Virus record (IMG/VR): IMGVR_UViG_3300030508_000056
Span: 1-31,694 of that record
Strand: one strand, 5' to 3'
Origin: a virus
Length of the DNA: 31,694 nucleotides
Part shown: positions 1 to 8,172 of the stretch, piece after piece
Position numbering within the stretch: the stretch's first letter is position 1
How the letters are laid out: each line of letters opens with the position of its first letter
Made by a program: the position numbers and the translations under genes
The notes under the pieces: generated by a model
What the model saw: the letters and a program-made list of their open reading frames with translations, nothing else
The model's database searches: none
Told to the model about the DNA's origin: nothing

Positions 1-1
1 T

Positions 2-25
2 CAAACAATAACAGTTAGCGTATAG
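2..25 (+). CDS. 3' end of an upstream gene (partial)
   Basis: The reading frame beginning at base 2 gives the short tail QTITVSV and a TAG stop at 23-25, two bases before the next ATG. The tight spacing and the beta-strand-like residues suit the end of a virion protein gene that lies mostly outside the window. It may be the separated front half of the following protein. Nothing more can be said from seven codons. Confidence 0.35.
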   Translation, partial: QTITVSV

Positions 26-27
26 AT

Positions 28-939
28 ATGGGTTACTCAGCGATACAATATCAACCAATAGCGGTAACCCTTACCACCGAAGCAAATTCGACAGGGTGGA
101 GCGTGTCGGGTCCGGTAGCAACCCATAGTAGCTGCCAAGCGGGTAATATAACCCTATTATCATACCCCGTAACCGCAGGGCATATATACCAAATATCCTA
201 TCAGATTTTAAACATATCTGGCGGGTATGTACAAGCTAATTTAGGTGGGGAAGTTGGTATCAGCAGGACTACAACTGGCCTTTTTGTTGAAACTATAACA
301 GCAACATACAATGGGTATGTGTTATTTTACTCTAACGCCAATTGCTCAATACAGGCATTTAATATTAGCGATAAGACGCAACAAGCGGGGACAACATTAG
401 CCTATAACCCATCACAAGAGAAATGGAGCGATTTCAGGGACTATTATCCTGATTGGGGTATATCTTTGTATGAGCAATCATTGGTGGCGGGAAGTGGGGC
501 ATTTTACGTATCAAACAACGGTCAGGCTGGTAGTAATACATACTTTGGTGGCGTGTCTTATCCGTCAATCATACAGTTGGTATGTAATGGTCAACCAAAA
601 GAAGTTAAGACCTACAAGTCATTATCTGTTCAGTCGGATCAATTGTGGGTGACTACCGTTGGCGGGATCACAACATCGCTTGGTCAAATAAGCGATTTAG
701 AAGATTTGGATTTCGTTAAGGGGATACTGTCAGATTCGAGTGGCAGTACAACGATTTATACTAAAGAGGGCGTTTATTCAGCTCAATTTCTACGGGATAA
801 AAACACGGATTTACTTAACGGCGATAAATTGAAAGGCAATTGGGCGTTAATAACATTGACTACAGGAACGGGTAATTTGCCTGTTGCATTGTTTACGGTT
901 GAAGTTAATGAAAAAATTAGTAAAATTGGCGTAAGATGA
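28..939 (+). CDS. Virion structural protein, muzzle/stabilisation-like C-terminal region
   Basis: A 303-aa, beta-rich protein rich in Gly, Ser and Thr. Residues about 30-115 look like a jelly-roll or carbohydrate-binding-type fold (LGGEVGISRTTTG followed by alternating strands). Residues about 125-210 (YNPSQEKWSDFRDYYPDW, a Tyr/Phe-rich YFGG segment, then a QLVCNGQPKEVKTYKSL stretch) resemble the C-terminal part of the large muzzle or stabilisation proteins of crAss-like and related short-tailed phages, which close the tail tube and help hold DNA. That match is from memory and moderate. An in-frame TAG at 16-18 fixes the ATG at 28. Muzzle proteins are normally far longer, so this may be a split-off domain. 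It overlaps the next gene by 4 nt (ATGA). Confidence 0.6.
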   Translation: MGYSAIQYQPIAVTLTTEANSTGWSVSGPVATHSSCQAGNITLLSYPVTAGHIYQISYQILNISGGYVQANLGGEVGISRTTTGLFVETITATYNGYVLFYSNANCSIQAFNISDKTQQAGTTLAYNPSQEKWSDFRDYYPDWGISLYEQSLVAGSGAFYVSNNGQAGSNTYFGGVSYPSIIQLVCNGQPKEVKTYKSLSVQSDQLWVTTVGGITTSLGQISDLEDLDFVKGILSDSSGSTTIYTKEGVYSAQFLRDKNTDLLNGDKLKGNWALITLTTGTGNLPVALFTVEVNEKISKIGVR

Positions 940-1364
940 GCGAAATACAAGTCACGAAAGAAACCTGTACGCCTACCGCAAAAGATGCAAAAGATGCTTT
1001 GGAGTTTGCTTTATGGCATTCAGCTAACCGTACAGAAGTGCCTTTGATACAAGATTTTTCGCCGGGAATTTATATTAGAACAATAAATATCCCAAAAAAC
1101 TGTACATTTACTACGGAATTACATAAAACAGAGCATTTTTTTGTTATTTTAGAGGGAGAATATTTGGTTTGGACAGATGAGGGGGAACCCGAACATATTG
1201 TTGCACCCTGTATGGACAGAACAATTCCGGGGACACGACGTGTAGTACAGACGCTTACCCCTGTAAAATGGATGACAATTCATGCTAACCCAACTAATGA
1301 AACAGATGAAGATAAATTGCGTGAAATGATTATTGAAACAGAACGTATAAATCCTTATTTTTAG
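936..1364 (+). CDS. Phage cupin-fold protein
   Basis: A 142-aa protein with a single cupin-like beta barrel at about residues 40-118. The first motif is a double histidine, HKTEH (residues 63-67), followed by a Gly-containing turn and VWTDEGEP; the second half has the APCMDRTIPGTRR segment and H116. Small cupin proteins with this H-x3-H pattern and a downstream PG-T-R-R motif are common in the structural modules of tailed phages. Their exact role is unknown; metal binding is plausible from the histidines. Translation is probably coupled to the upstream structural gene, since the two share ATGA. Confidence 0.7.
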   Translation: MSEIQVTKETCTPTAKDAKDALEFALWHSANRTEVPLIQDFSPGIYIRTINIPKNCTFTTELHKTEHFFVILEGEYLVWTDEGEPEHIVAPCMDRTIPGTRRVVQTLTPVKWMTIHANPTNETDEDKLREMIIETERINPYF

Positions 1365-1413
1365 ACTGATAAATCATGGAAGCAAGTAATTTAATAAGAA
1401 AGGAAGGTATATC

Positions 1414-2082
1414 ATCACATTTATAGCTGTCGCCGCAATTGGCGGATTGGTAGGTACAGGTATTAGCGCCTACAAAAGTATTAAAGAAGGTCACGACGCA
1501 AGCGAGATTAATAAAAATAATCCCCGCCCTACATACAATATACCGCAAGAATATTACGACAACCTGAATATAGCTAATCAGATGGCTCAACAAGGTATTC
1601 CACAGCAACAATACAATAACCAAATAAACAATATAGGTCAAAATCAGGCAAGCGCATTAGCCCAACAAAACCGTTCGGCAAATCCAGGCGCTAACTTATC
1701 AGCTATTGTACGTCAGGGAGATTTAGCAACAGGGTCATTAAACGCAGCAGATGCAGGGCAACGGGAAAATAATTTACGTTTAGCCATGCAGTCAAGGGGC
1801 GATTTAGCGCAACAGAAATTAGCGAAACAGCAGTATAACAAATTTGATAAATATACAGAGCAGTTTAACAAGGCGGCAGCATTACAAGGGGCATCCAATC
1901 AAAACTTAGGCAACGCTATTAATGGCGCTACAAGTATAGCTACTAATTTGGCGAAGTATAATTCTACTTTCCCAAATACGACCACAGGAACAACACCCCA
2001 ATCTTCTCAACCCGCATACGCTACGGGCGACACTCCTGTAGATAACCCGTATGCTACGAACCCTTTTAACAATATGGCGTAA
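1414..2082 (+). CDS. Putative internal virion protein with N-terminal glycine-zipper segment; non-ATG start
   Basis: The frame opens after a TAA at 1387-1389 and contains no ATG near its front. A strong purine-rich ribosome site, AAAGGAAGG (1399-1407), lies 6 nt before an ATC at 1414, which gives a natural N-terminus reading (start)TFIAVAAIGGLVGTG. I therefore place the start at ATC 1414; a TTG at 1447 is the conventional alternative but would cut the hydrophobic segment in half. The product (222 aa) has a glycine-rich membrane-like N-terminus, then a long Gln/Asn/Ala-rich helical region and a Thr/Pro-rich tail. Small proteins with this design next to large ejection proteins are often internal (injected) virion proteins. 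Function is inferred from position and composition. It overlaps the next gene by TAATG. Confidence 0.65.
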   Translation: MTFIAVAAIGGLVGTGISAYKSIKEGHDASEINKNNPRPTYNIPQEYYDNLNIANQMAQQGIPQQQYNNQINNIGQNQASALAQQNRSANPGANLSAIVRQGDLATGSLNAADAGQRENNLRLAMQSRGDLAQQKLAKQQYNKFDKYTEQFNKAAALQGASNQNLGNAINGATSIATNLAKYNSTFPNTTTGTTPQSSQPAYATGDTPVDNPYATNPFNNMA

Positions 2083-3617
2083 TGGGCAATGGGCACTTGA
2101 ATATAGGAATTGGGCAAGGCGGGGCAACGGTATATGACAATGCGCCTGCTGTACAAAACTTTGCAGATATTGTTGAACAACAAAAACAACAACGTGACGC
2201 ACAGGTTAAGCAGCTACAAGGCCAATTAGCTAAATCTTCACCCGCAGGCATACGTGAACCTGACAGACAGGGGTATATGGATAAATACTCCCAATTACAG
2301 TCGGTTGGCAGGCAAATGATAAATGAGCGTGACCCATATAAAAAAGCGCAATTACAAGCACAAGTTGATAAGGGGTTTCAAGACTTAGGCGGCTATGTAA
2401 GCGATAGTAAAGCAGGCGCAGCAAATGAAAAGTTTATACAGCAACAGGGCATAAAGAATAAGGATTTTTACAATACGTTTGCCGATGATGCTCACGATAA
2501 GATGATGAAGTCTTTTAATTCACCTCAAAGCAGCCCTGACTACATCAAAGATTTTGGTAGTTTGCAAAGGCAGCCCGATATGGATAAGTTCAACAAAAAT
2601 ATTGATGATATTACAAAAGGTGTAAAAGAAAATGCAGTTGAAGATACAGACCCATTAACGGGCAAATATGTTGCCCCGAAAGAGTTTAAGGCGAGTATTA
2701 ATGGTCAAACAGGAACTTTTACGCAAAGCACAAAATATGTTAACCAAACTGAGTATGCACACAAGTTGCTTAATTACGTAACTACTAATAAAGATGCGCC
2801 TATAATACTTGCTAAAACATATCCGCAAATAGCGCAAGACCCAAATATTCCGCCTGAACAAAAACAGGCTGCTTTGGTGCAGGCGTTTATTAAAGACCAT
2901 CCCGTAGAAAATATACCAGGGCAATCTAAATATCAAAAGCCTGAAAAGCCTGATAACTTTTATGCTCATGAAGAATGGAAACAATCGCATGGCATAGGGT
3001 CGGGTGCGGCAAAAATTACGCCTACATATACCACTTTCGAGGCAGGTAGACAGGGAAATACACAGCAGGCACAACAGTACTTAGATAATAACGTGCCGAA
3101 AGGTCAGTTTAAACCGGGCGATAAGCCTGTTATACAAAGCAATCCTGATGGAACACAGACTTTGCATGTGCCTGCCGTGGTAAAATTGGATAAGTCAAAG
3201 CAAGCGTACAACGAACAATTAAAATCACAGTATGATAAAAATCCTGAAAAGGCAAATAAAACATTAGGCATGTTCGGTGGGGATAAAGTGCCATTTGAGA
3301 AAAGTAGCAAATATAGCAAACTGCAAGACCCGTATACCGAAGTTGAAAAATCAAAAGACATTCCACTTGACCCATCCGACCCAAAATCATATCACGAAAC
3401 TATGGGTGCTGCATTAAAGCAGTTGAAAGTTCCTGTTAGTGATATTGATAAGGAGGCGCAAGCAACTGTTAGGGGAAAGCAACCGCAGGCTTCTACTAAA
3501 AAAGAACAGACATATTCAGCGCAAGGCGGTAAAAAATATACTCATACACAACTAAAAGCAGCGGGGTATACTGATGCTCAGATTGAATTAGCAATAAGTG
3601 AAGGGACGTTGAAATAA
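2082..3617 (+). CDS. Putative internal/ejected virion protein, 511 aa
   Basis: A hydrophilic, mostly helical protein rich in Lys, Gln, Asp and Pro, without membrane segments. Residues about 30-60 form a Gln/Lys coiled-coil-like stretch. The central part (residues about 200-245) has a FKASINGQTGTFTQ beta segment, and the last 30 residues (YTHTQLKAAGYTDAQIELAI) look like a short helical end domain of the kind found at protein C-termini that bind partners. I recognise no enzyme motif. It lies between a glycine-zipper protein and a 1429-aa protein, with TAATG overlaps on both sides, so the three are probably translated together and packaged together as inner virion proteins. Confidence 0.6.
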   Translation: MGNGHLNIGIGQGGATVYDNAPAVQNFADIVEQQKQQRDAQVKQLQGQLAKSSPAGIREPDRQGYMDKYSQLQSVGRQMINERDPYKKAQLQAQVDKGFQDLGGYVSDSKAGAANEKFIQQQGIKNKDFYNTFADDAHDKMMKSFNSPQSSPDYIKDFGSLQRQPDMDKFNKNIDDITKGVKENAVEDTDPLTGKYVAPKEFKASINGQTGTFTQSTKYVNQTEYAHKLLNYVTTNKDAPIILAKTYPQIAQDPNIPPEQKQAALVQAFIKDHPVENIPGQSKYQKPEKPDNFYAHEEWKQSHGIGSGAAKITPTYTTFEAGRQGNTQQAQQYLDNNVPKGQFKPGDKPVIQSNPDGTQTLHVPAVVKLDKSKQAYNEQLKSQYDKNPEKANKTLGMFGGDKVPFEKSSKYSKLQDPYTEVEKSKDIPLDPSDPKSYHETMGAALKQLKVPVSDIDKEAQATVRGKQPQASTKKEQTYSAQGGKKYTHTQLKAAGYTDAQIELAISEGTLK

Positions 3618-6600
3618 TGGATGAGGTAACTGACCCAAAAGACCCTTTAGGAATATTACCTAAGTCAGCGCCTGCAAAAACAAGCGATGGTGGTGACCCT
3701 TTTGGGATATTGCCTAAAAAAGCAGCTACAAATACGCCACATACCAATCAACACAATCAGCCTAATAAACCCATTCTTGACCCAAATGTCGTTAAACAGA
3801 TTGGGCAACAAAACAGGGACAGGGTTATTAAAGCAGGAGGCAACCCAGCGGAATACGATGCACAATTAAAAGCTAAACATGCGCCAAATAATACGTGGAG
3901 TAATATAGGCGATTTTTTACCCGCAAAGATAGGCGAAGGAATAAGTAAGGACGTAGCAGGATTAAGTCGATTCGTGGCTAATAACGCAATGAATAGCCCT
4001 TCATTAGCTCCTGCAAGGGAGTTGGTTAATAATTTTGCGTCGGGGTTAGACGGCATATCTAAAATAGAAAAAAATACGGCAGAGTCAAACCAACTACCAA
4101 ATACTACCATGGGAGGTGTAGCGTCATCCGCAGCGGGTTTTGCCCCTGACCTGATAGAACTTGCGTTGACACCTGAATTGGATGTTGCAAAGTTGGGTAA
4201 ATTAGGGGAAGTTTTATCTAAAGGTGGAAAATACGCACCTAAAATAGCAAATGCACTAATTGGCAAATTTCCTATTCAACAGGGAGTAAAAGGGTTGTCT
4301 GATAGGTATGACGATGCTGTAAATGCAGGGCAGTCAAACGGCGATGCTGTTAAATCAGCTTTTGCAAACGGAATGAAGGAATACGGTAAAGGTGTATTTT
4401 TTGACGGCGCAGCAAGTGCAGCGGGTAAAGTATCTGAAATAGGCGCAAAGGCTATGGAAGATTCGGGGTGGAACAAAACAGCGCAATTGGTTGGAAGGAA
4501 GATATTACACTCTACATCACAAGCAGCCGCATTTAGTGCCGTTCCGTTTATTTCCAATGCATTGCAAGGTAAAAGCACATCATTTGATGGGCTAAAGGGA
4601 ACCGCTATTTTCGGCGGGTTAACGGGTATATTTCATGGAGAACCCGAAGGTAAAGAAGCCTCTGATGGCGCTGCAAAAGAAGTTCAACAACGTTCGCCAT
4701 TAATTGACCTTCATAATTTTATGCAGGCAGATTTGCCTTCTATCAAAGCGGTACATGAGGCAAAAGAAAATCCTACCGATTTGCAGGTTAAAGGCGGCAT
4801 ACATGCCGACAATGCGTACAGGGCAGACGATCCCGAAGAAAAGCAGGAACAAATAGTCGCATCATCTTTGAACGGGAAAGCCGCTTCGGTAAAGGCATTT
4901 ACAAATGCGATAGCTAAAGATAAGCAAGGAGTTATTGACGGTATAAATGAATTACCTATTACCGATGAACAAAAACAATCGGCAGTCGATAAGGTCAACG
5001 ATGTGCATAAGCAAATAGACCCAGTTGAGAAGCAAAAAACAGCCATTGGCGACCAAATAACCGACATCGATAATAAACTTGTTAAACAAGCCAATAACCC
5101 AGTAGAGGAAGCAGAGCAAGATGTTCTAAAAGAAAAGCGCAAAGGGCTTAATAATCAACTAAAGGAAATAATAAATAAACAACAAAACCCAACAGAAAAT
5201 GAAAAAGATGACAGCGGGCAAAGCAGCCAAAGCGAAAGTAGTAAAGGAAGGGATGAAGATGCCGACCAAAATTCCGAAAGCTCTGAAAAAGGGGTACAAG
5301 GGAGCGGGGAACTGCTAAATGAAACGGGCGGTGATGAGCCGCCTGTTAATGAAAAAAAAGAAGATGGAACAACTAACGATAGCGGAGATAAAAGCACTCC
5401 AGGCGAAGTACAGCAACCCGAAAAAACCGAAGAGGACAAAACCGGCATAACAAACTCCCACGTCGAAAAAGAGCGTGAAGAAGATATCCCACGAGATAAG
5501 CGTTCGGTAGATGAAGTATCTAAGGAAGGCAAGCGTTTGGTTGATAGTGGTGAAGTTGATCCTAATGAATTAGCGGATCGTGTAATATCGGGCAAGCATA
5601 CAGCCAATGAAGATGAACAGTCTGCTTTGCAGTACCAAAAGCAACGGCTAAAAAACAGGCAAAATGCCCTGCTTAAAGATAGTGAAGCTAACCCCGAAAA
5701 GGCGTCAAGCAACCATATTGAATATGAGCGAAACCGTGAGTTAATTGAAAAAAACAGGCAAGCTACTGAAAAGATAGGCAATATTGCAGGGCGTTCGCTT
5801 CGTATGAGGCAAGAGGAAATGGCAGATGACTATTCTATTAGCCACATGGAACAACGGGCTAAGCAAGCTAAAAATGGCGGTGAACTATCAGCAGAAGAAA
5901 AAGGGCAAGTAGCGCAGCACGCCAAACGAATAGAAGAACTGGAAGGCAAACTTGCCGATAGGGAAGAACAGGTGCGTAAATTAACAGACCAAAATACCGT
6001 CGATAAGGTTAGGCGGGGCGAGGAACTGGATGCACGTACTCAAAAAAGGCAAATAACAAAATCATCTTTACGAAAAGAGCGTGAAGATATAAAGGCGGAA
6101 TTAATCACACTTGCCCGAAAATCACGGGCTAATATAGGCGCTAATAAAATACCTGTTGAGTTTCTTGCGCCAATGGCTAAACTTGCACGTAACTATGTTA
6201 TGGAAGGCGCTGTAAATATTGCACAGGTAGCCGATAAAATATACAATGACTTAAAAGACCATTTAGACGGAATTGACCTTGACGATATTGAAGATGCTAT
6301 AAAAGACGGATTTGATAAGCATTTGGCTGAAAGGAATGAGAAGCGTTTGGCTGCATCGAAAGGGCGGATGGTGAAAAAGACCGAAGCGCTTAAGTCGGGT
6401 AATTATGAAAAGCGTGTAATGGATAAGGTGAAGGTGGATAAAGATTATTTAGACATTCGTGCCGACCTAATAAGGGAACAGGCTTTGGCAGACAGACGTA
6501 TTGCTAAAATAGCTGAAAGTCAAAAAGCAGCATGGGATAAGGGTCTAGGCAAAGTGGTTAAGTATGGCAGGATTTCTAAATTAGCGTCCTTGCCTGTATT

Positions 6601-7906
6601 GGGTAAGCTGTTTGCAGCAGGTGCAACAACAATGGCCGCAATACCATTAGAGGAACAGGCAGGAAGATTTAGTAATTTATTGGTTCCAAAAGGGATACGT
6701 GAAAAATCACTTGGAGAACAATTCGTATCTCGAAGTAGGATGAAGGGTGCCGCTAAAAACAATCCTGACCTCGATATGGCATCGTCAATTGGTAAAGCTT
6801 TTGCAAAAGGCGCAACGAAAGGGATGAAAGACGCTTATGATGCTGTTAAAAAAGGAGGTAGTGACTTACAGGCTTTATATAGTAAAAATGGGTTGAAAGA
6901 AGGGACTCCCGAAGCGCTGGACTTTATAGGTCATTTGCACTCTGCTATTAAAGCGCCTTTTAAACGTATAGCATGGGAACATAGCTATGCAAAACGTGTA
7001 GCTAATACAATACGTGCCGGATTTGATCCTAATGACAGCATAATAGATGCTCAAAATAGAATGATGGCATACAAGGATGCTGAAAGGCGAATATTTATGT
7101 CTGACAATAAGTTCGCATCTATATTTGAGAATTTTGCAAAAACACTTGAAAACGGTGACCATGTTGGCACAAGGACGGCAGGTGCAGTTTTACGGGCACT
7201 TGTCCCATTTATGAAAGTACCATCTAATATCGCTTTAGAGGGGTATCATTATGCGGGTGGGGGCATTCTGTCAAGTGGCATTAAAATATTGCAGGCTATT
7301 GGGAAAAAGGACGGGTTTAAAAGCGTTACTGATGCACAGGCTGATATGATACTTAGGAACATGAAAAAAGGTTCAATAGGTGGGGCATTAGCGGCTTATG
7401 CTTTTTTTAACCCTCAATATTTCGGAGGTTTTTACAAATCAGATGACGACCAAAAAGAAGGAGCCGTATTAGGTCTACCATCTCAATTGTTTGACCATCC
7501 ATTATTTCTATCTATGCAGGCTTATGCATCATATAGTAAATATATAGATGCAGAAACGGCAGGCAAAAGTTTAAAACAATCCCCTCTATTAGCAACAGCT
7601 ACTGGTCTAAGTGAGCATATACCTTTGGCAGACCAGTTACAGCAAATAAGTACAGCAATGGGGTCAACGGATAAACTTAACACATTCCTATCAAACGAAG
7701 CGAAAGGTCAAATTGACCCTGCTATATTGCAACAGGTCGCTAAATGGACTGATAATTCAGATGCGAGATACCCCGAAAAAGGCGAAGGATTACCAACTCA
7801 GTTATGGCAGACAGTTGAAACTGGTTTGCCTGTATTACGTGAGAATGTCGATGATGTGAAGCCATATAAGGCAAAAAAATATTCTTCTTATGCGGGTGAC
7901 AATTGA
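3617..7906 (+). CDS. Large polyvalent/ejected virion protein, 1429 aa
   Basis: The largest gene in the window. The N-terminus has two copies of a short linear motif, DPLGILPK (residues 9-16) and DPFGILPK (27-34), in a disordered tail. Residues about 140-350 are Ala/Gly-rich helices. Residues about 500-660 are an extremely charged Glu/Lys/Ser/Asp region, followed by long coiled coils to about 830. A hydrophobic stretch lies near residues 985-1010 (LPVLGKLFAAGATTMAAIP). The C-terminal part (about 1110-1300) contains AGAVLRALVPFMKVPSNIALEGY (from residue 1188), which resembles the PF-K-P-N-I signature of large polyvalent protein-associated domains carried by phage proteins injected with the DNA. 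No catalytic domain is evident. By size and position this is the main ejection protein. Confidence 0.6.
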   Translation: MDEVTDPKDPLGILPKSAPAKTSDGGDPFGILPKKAATNTPHTNQHNQPNKPILDPNVVKQIGQQNRDRVIKAGGNPAEYDAQLKAKHAPNNTWSNIGDFLPAKIGEGISKDVAGLSRFVANNAMNSPSLAPARELVNNFASGLDGISKIEKNTAESNQLPNTTMGGVASSAAGFAPDLIELALTPELDVAKLGKLGEVLSKGGKYAPKIANALIGKFPIQQGVKGLSDRYDDAVNAGQSNGDAVKSAFANGMKEYGKGVFFDGAASAAGKVSEIGAKAMEDSGWNKTAQLVGRKILHSTSQAAAFSAVPFISNALQGKSTSFDGLKGTAIFGGLTGIFHGEPEGKEASDGAAKEVQQRSPLIDLHNFMQADLPSIKAVHEAKENPTDLQVKGGIHADNAYRADDPEEKQEQIVASSLNGKAASVKAFTNAIAKDKQGVIDGINELPITDEQKQSAVDKVNDVHKQIDPVEKQKTAIGDQITDIDNKLVKQANNPVEEAEQDVLKEKRKGLNNQLKEIINKQQNPTENEKDDSGQSSQSESSKGRDEDADQNSESSEKGVQGSGELLNETGGDEPPVNEKKEDGTTNDSGDKSTPGEVQQPEKTEEDKTGITNSHVEKEREEDIPRDKRSVDEVSKEGKRLVDSGEVDPNELADRVISGKHTANEDEQSALQYQKQRLKNRQNALLKDSEANPEKASSNHIEYERNRELIEKNRQATEKIGNIAGRSLRMRQEEMADDYSISHMEQRAKQAKNGGELSAEEKGQVAQHAKRIEELEGKLADREEQVRKLTDQNTVDKVRRGEELDARTQKRQITKSSLRKEREDIKAELITLARKSRANIGANKIPVEFLAPMAKLARNYVMEGAVNIAQVADKIYNDLKDHLDGIDLDDIEDAIKDGFDKHLAERNEKRLAASKGRMVKKTEALKSGNYEKRVMDKVKVDKDYLDIRADLIREQALADRRIAKIAESQKAAWDKGLGKVVKYGRISKLASLPVLGKLFAAGATTMAAIPLEEQAGRFSNLLVPKGIREKSLGEQFVSRSRMKGAAKNNPDLDMASSIGKAFAKGATKGMKDAYDAVKKGGSDLQALYSKNGLKEGTPEALDFIGHLHSAIKAPFKRIAWEHSYAKRVANTIRAGFDPNDSIIDAQNRMMAYKDAERRIFMSDNKFASIFENFAKTLENGDHVGTRTAGAVLRALVPFMKVPSNIALEGYHYAGGGILSSGIKILQAIGKKDGFKSVTDAQADMILRNMKKGSIGGALAAYAFFNPQYFGGFYKSDDDQKEGAVLGLPSQLFDHPLFLSMQAYASYSKYIDAETAGKSLKQSPLLATATGLSEHIPLADQLQQISTAMGSTDKLNTFLSNEAKGQIDPAILQQVAKWTDNSDARYPEKGEGLPTQLWQTVETGLPVLRENVDDVKPYKAKKYSSYAGDN

Positions 7907-8057
7907 AACAATACATTCCGAAACAGAATCGGTAGCCTTCACCACTTACCCGAACGGGGAACGGTGCATAACTATTGCTACGGACAAACAAAAAGAGGTA
8001 TTAGATAGTATTTACCAATTATTACAATTAAATTTGGGAGAAGATGATAGAGCCTGA
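7890..8057 (+). CDS. Small hypothetical protein, 55 aa
   Basis: Begins at an ATG inside the last codons of the preceding large gene (17-nt overlap) and stops at 8055-8057. The product starts MRVTIETIHSE, has a TYPNGERCITI beta-hairpin-like middle and ends in a short helix (DKQKEVLDSIYQLLQ). It looks like a small alpha/beta protein. Overlaps at both ends with genes in the same direction support it being real. Function unknown. Confidence 0.6.
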   Translation: MRVTIETIHSETESVAFTTYPNGERCITIATDKQKEVLDSIYQLLQLNLGEDDRA

Positions 8058-8172
8058 TGAAGATTACGACTACGAACCCGACCCGGAGATTAGCGTACCA
8101 ACAGAGGGTATAGACCCTATTGACGATGAGTTGTGGAGCGATGATGAAACGTCTGAAGAATTTATGAAATGA
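8044..8172 (+). CDS. Small acidic peptide, 42 aa, coupled to the ATP-grasp gene
   Basis: Begins MIEPDEDYDYEPDPEI and ends SEEFMK; nearly half the residues are Asp or Glu. It overlaps the gene before it by 14 nt and the ATP-grasp gene after it by 4 nt (ATGA), so it is tightly coupled to the enzyme. A second acidic peptide with the same MIEP opening is encoded at 20463. It could be a translational coupler, a small partner protein or, more speculatively, a substrate of the ligase. No family is recognised. Confidence 0.6.
   Translation: MIEPDEDYDYEPDPEISVPTEGIDPIDDELWSDDETSEEFMK

Noticed and set aside
1376-1426. 16-codon ORF (MEASNLIRKEGISSHL) overlapping the ribosome site at 1399-1407
   Set aside because: No ribosome site of its own, no hydrophobic or conserved feature, and it is explained by the leader of the following gene.
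4711-5781. Long open frames antisense to the 1429-aa gene
   Set aside because: They are Ser/Cys/Leu-rich mirror frames of the Glu/Lys/Ser-coding region, with no start signal.
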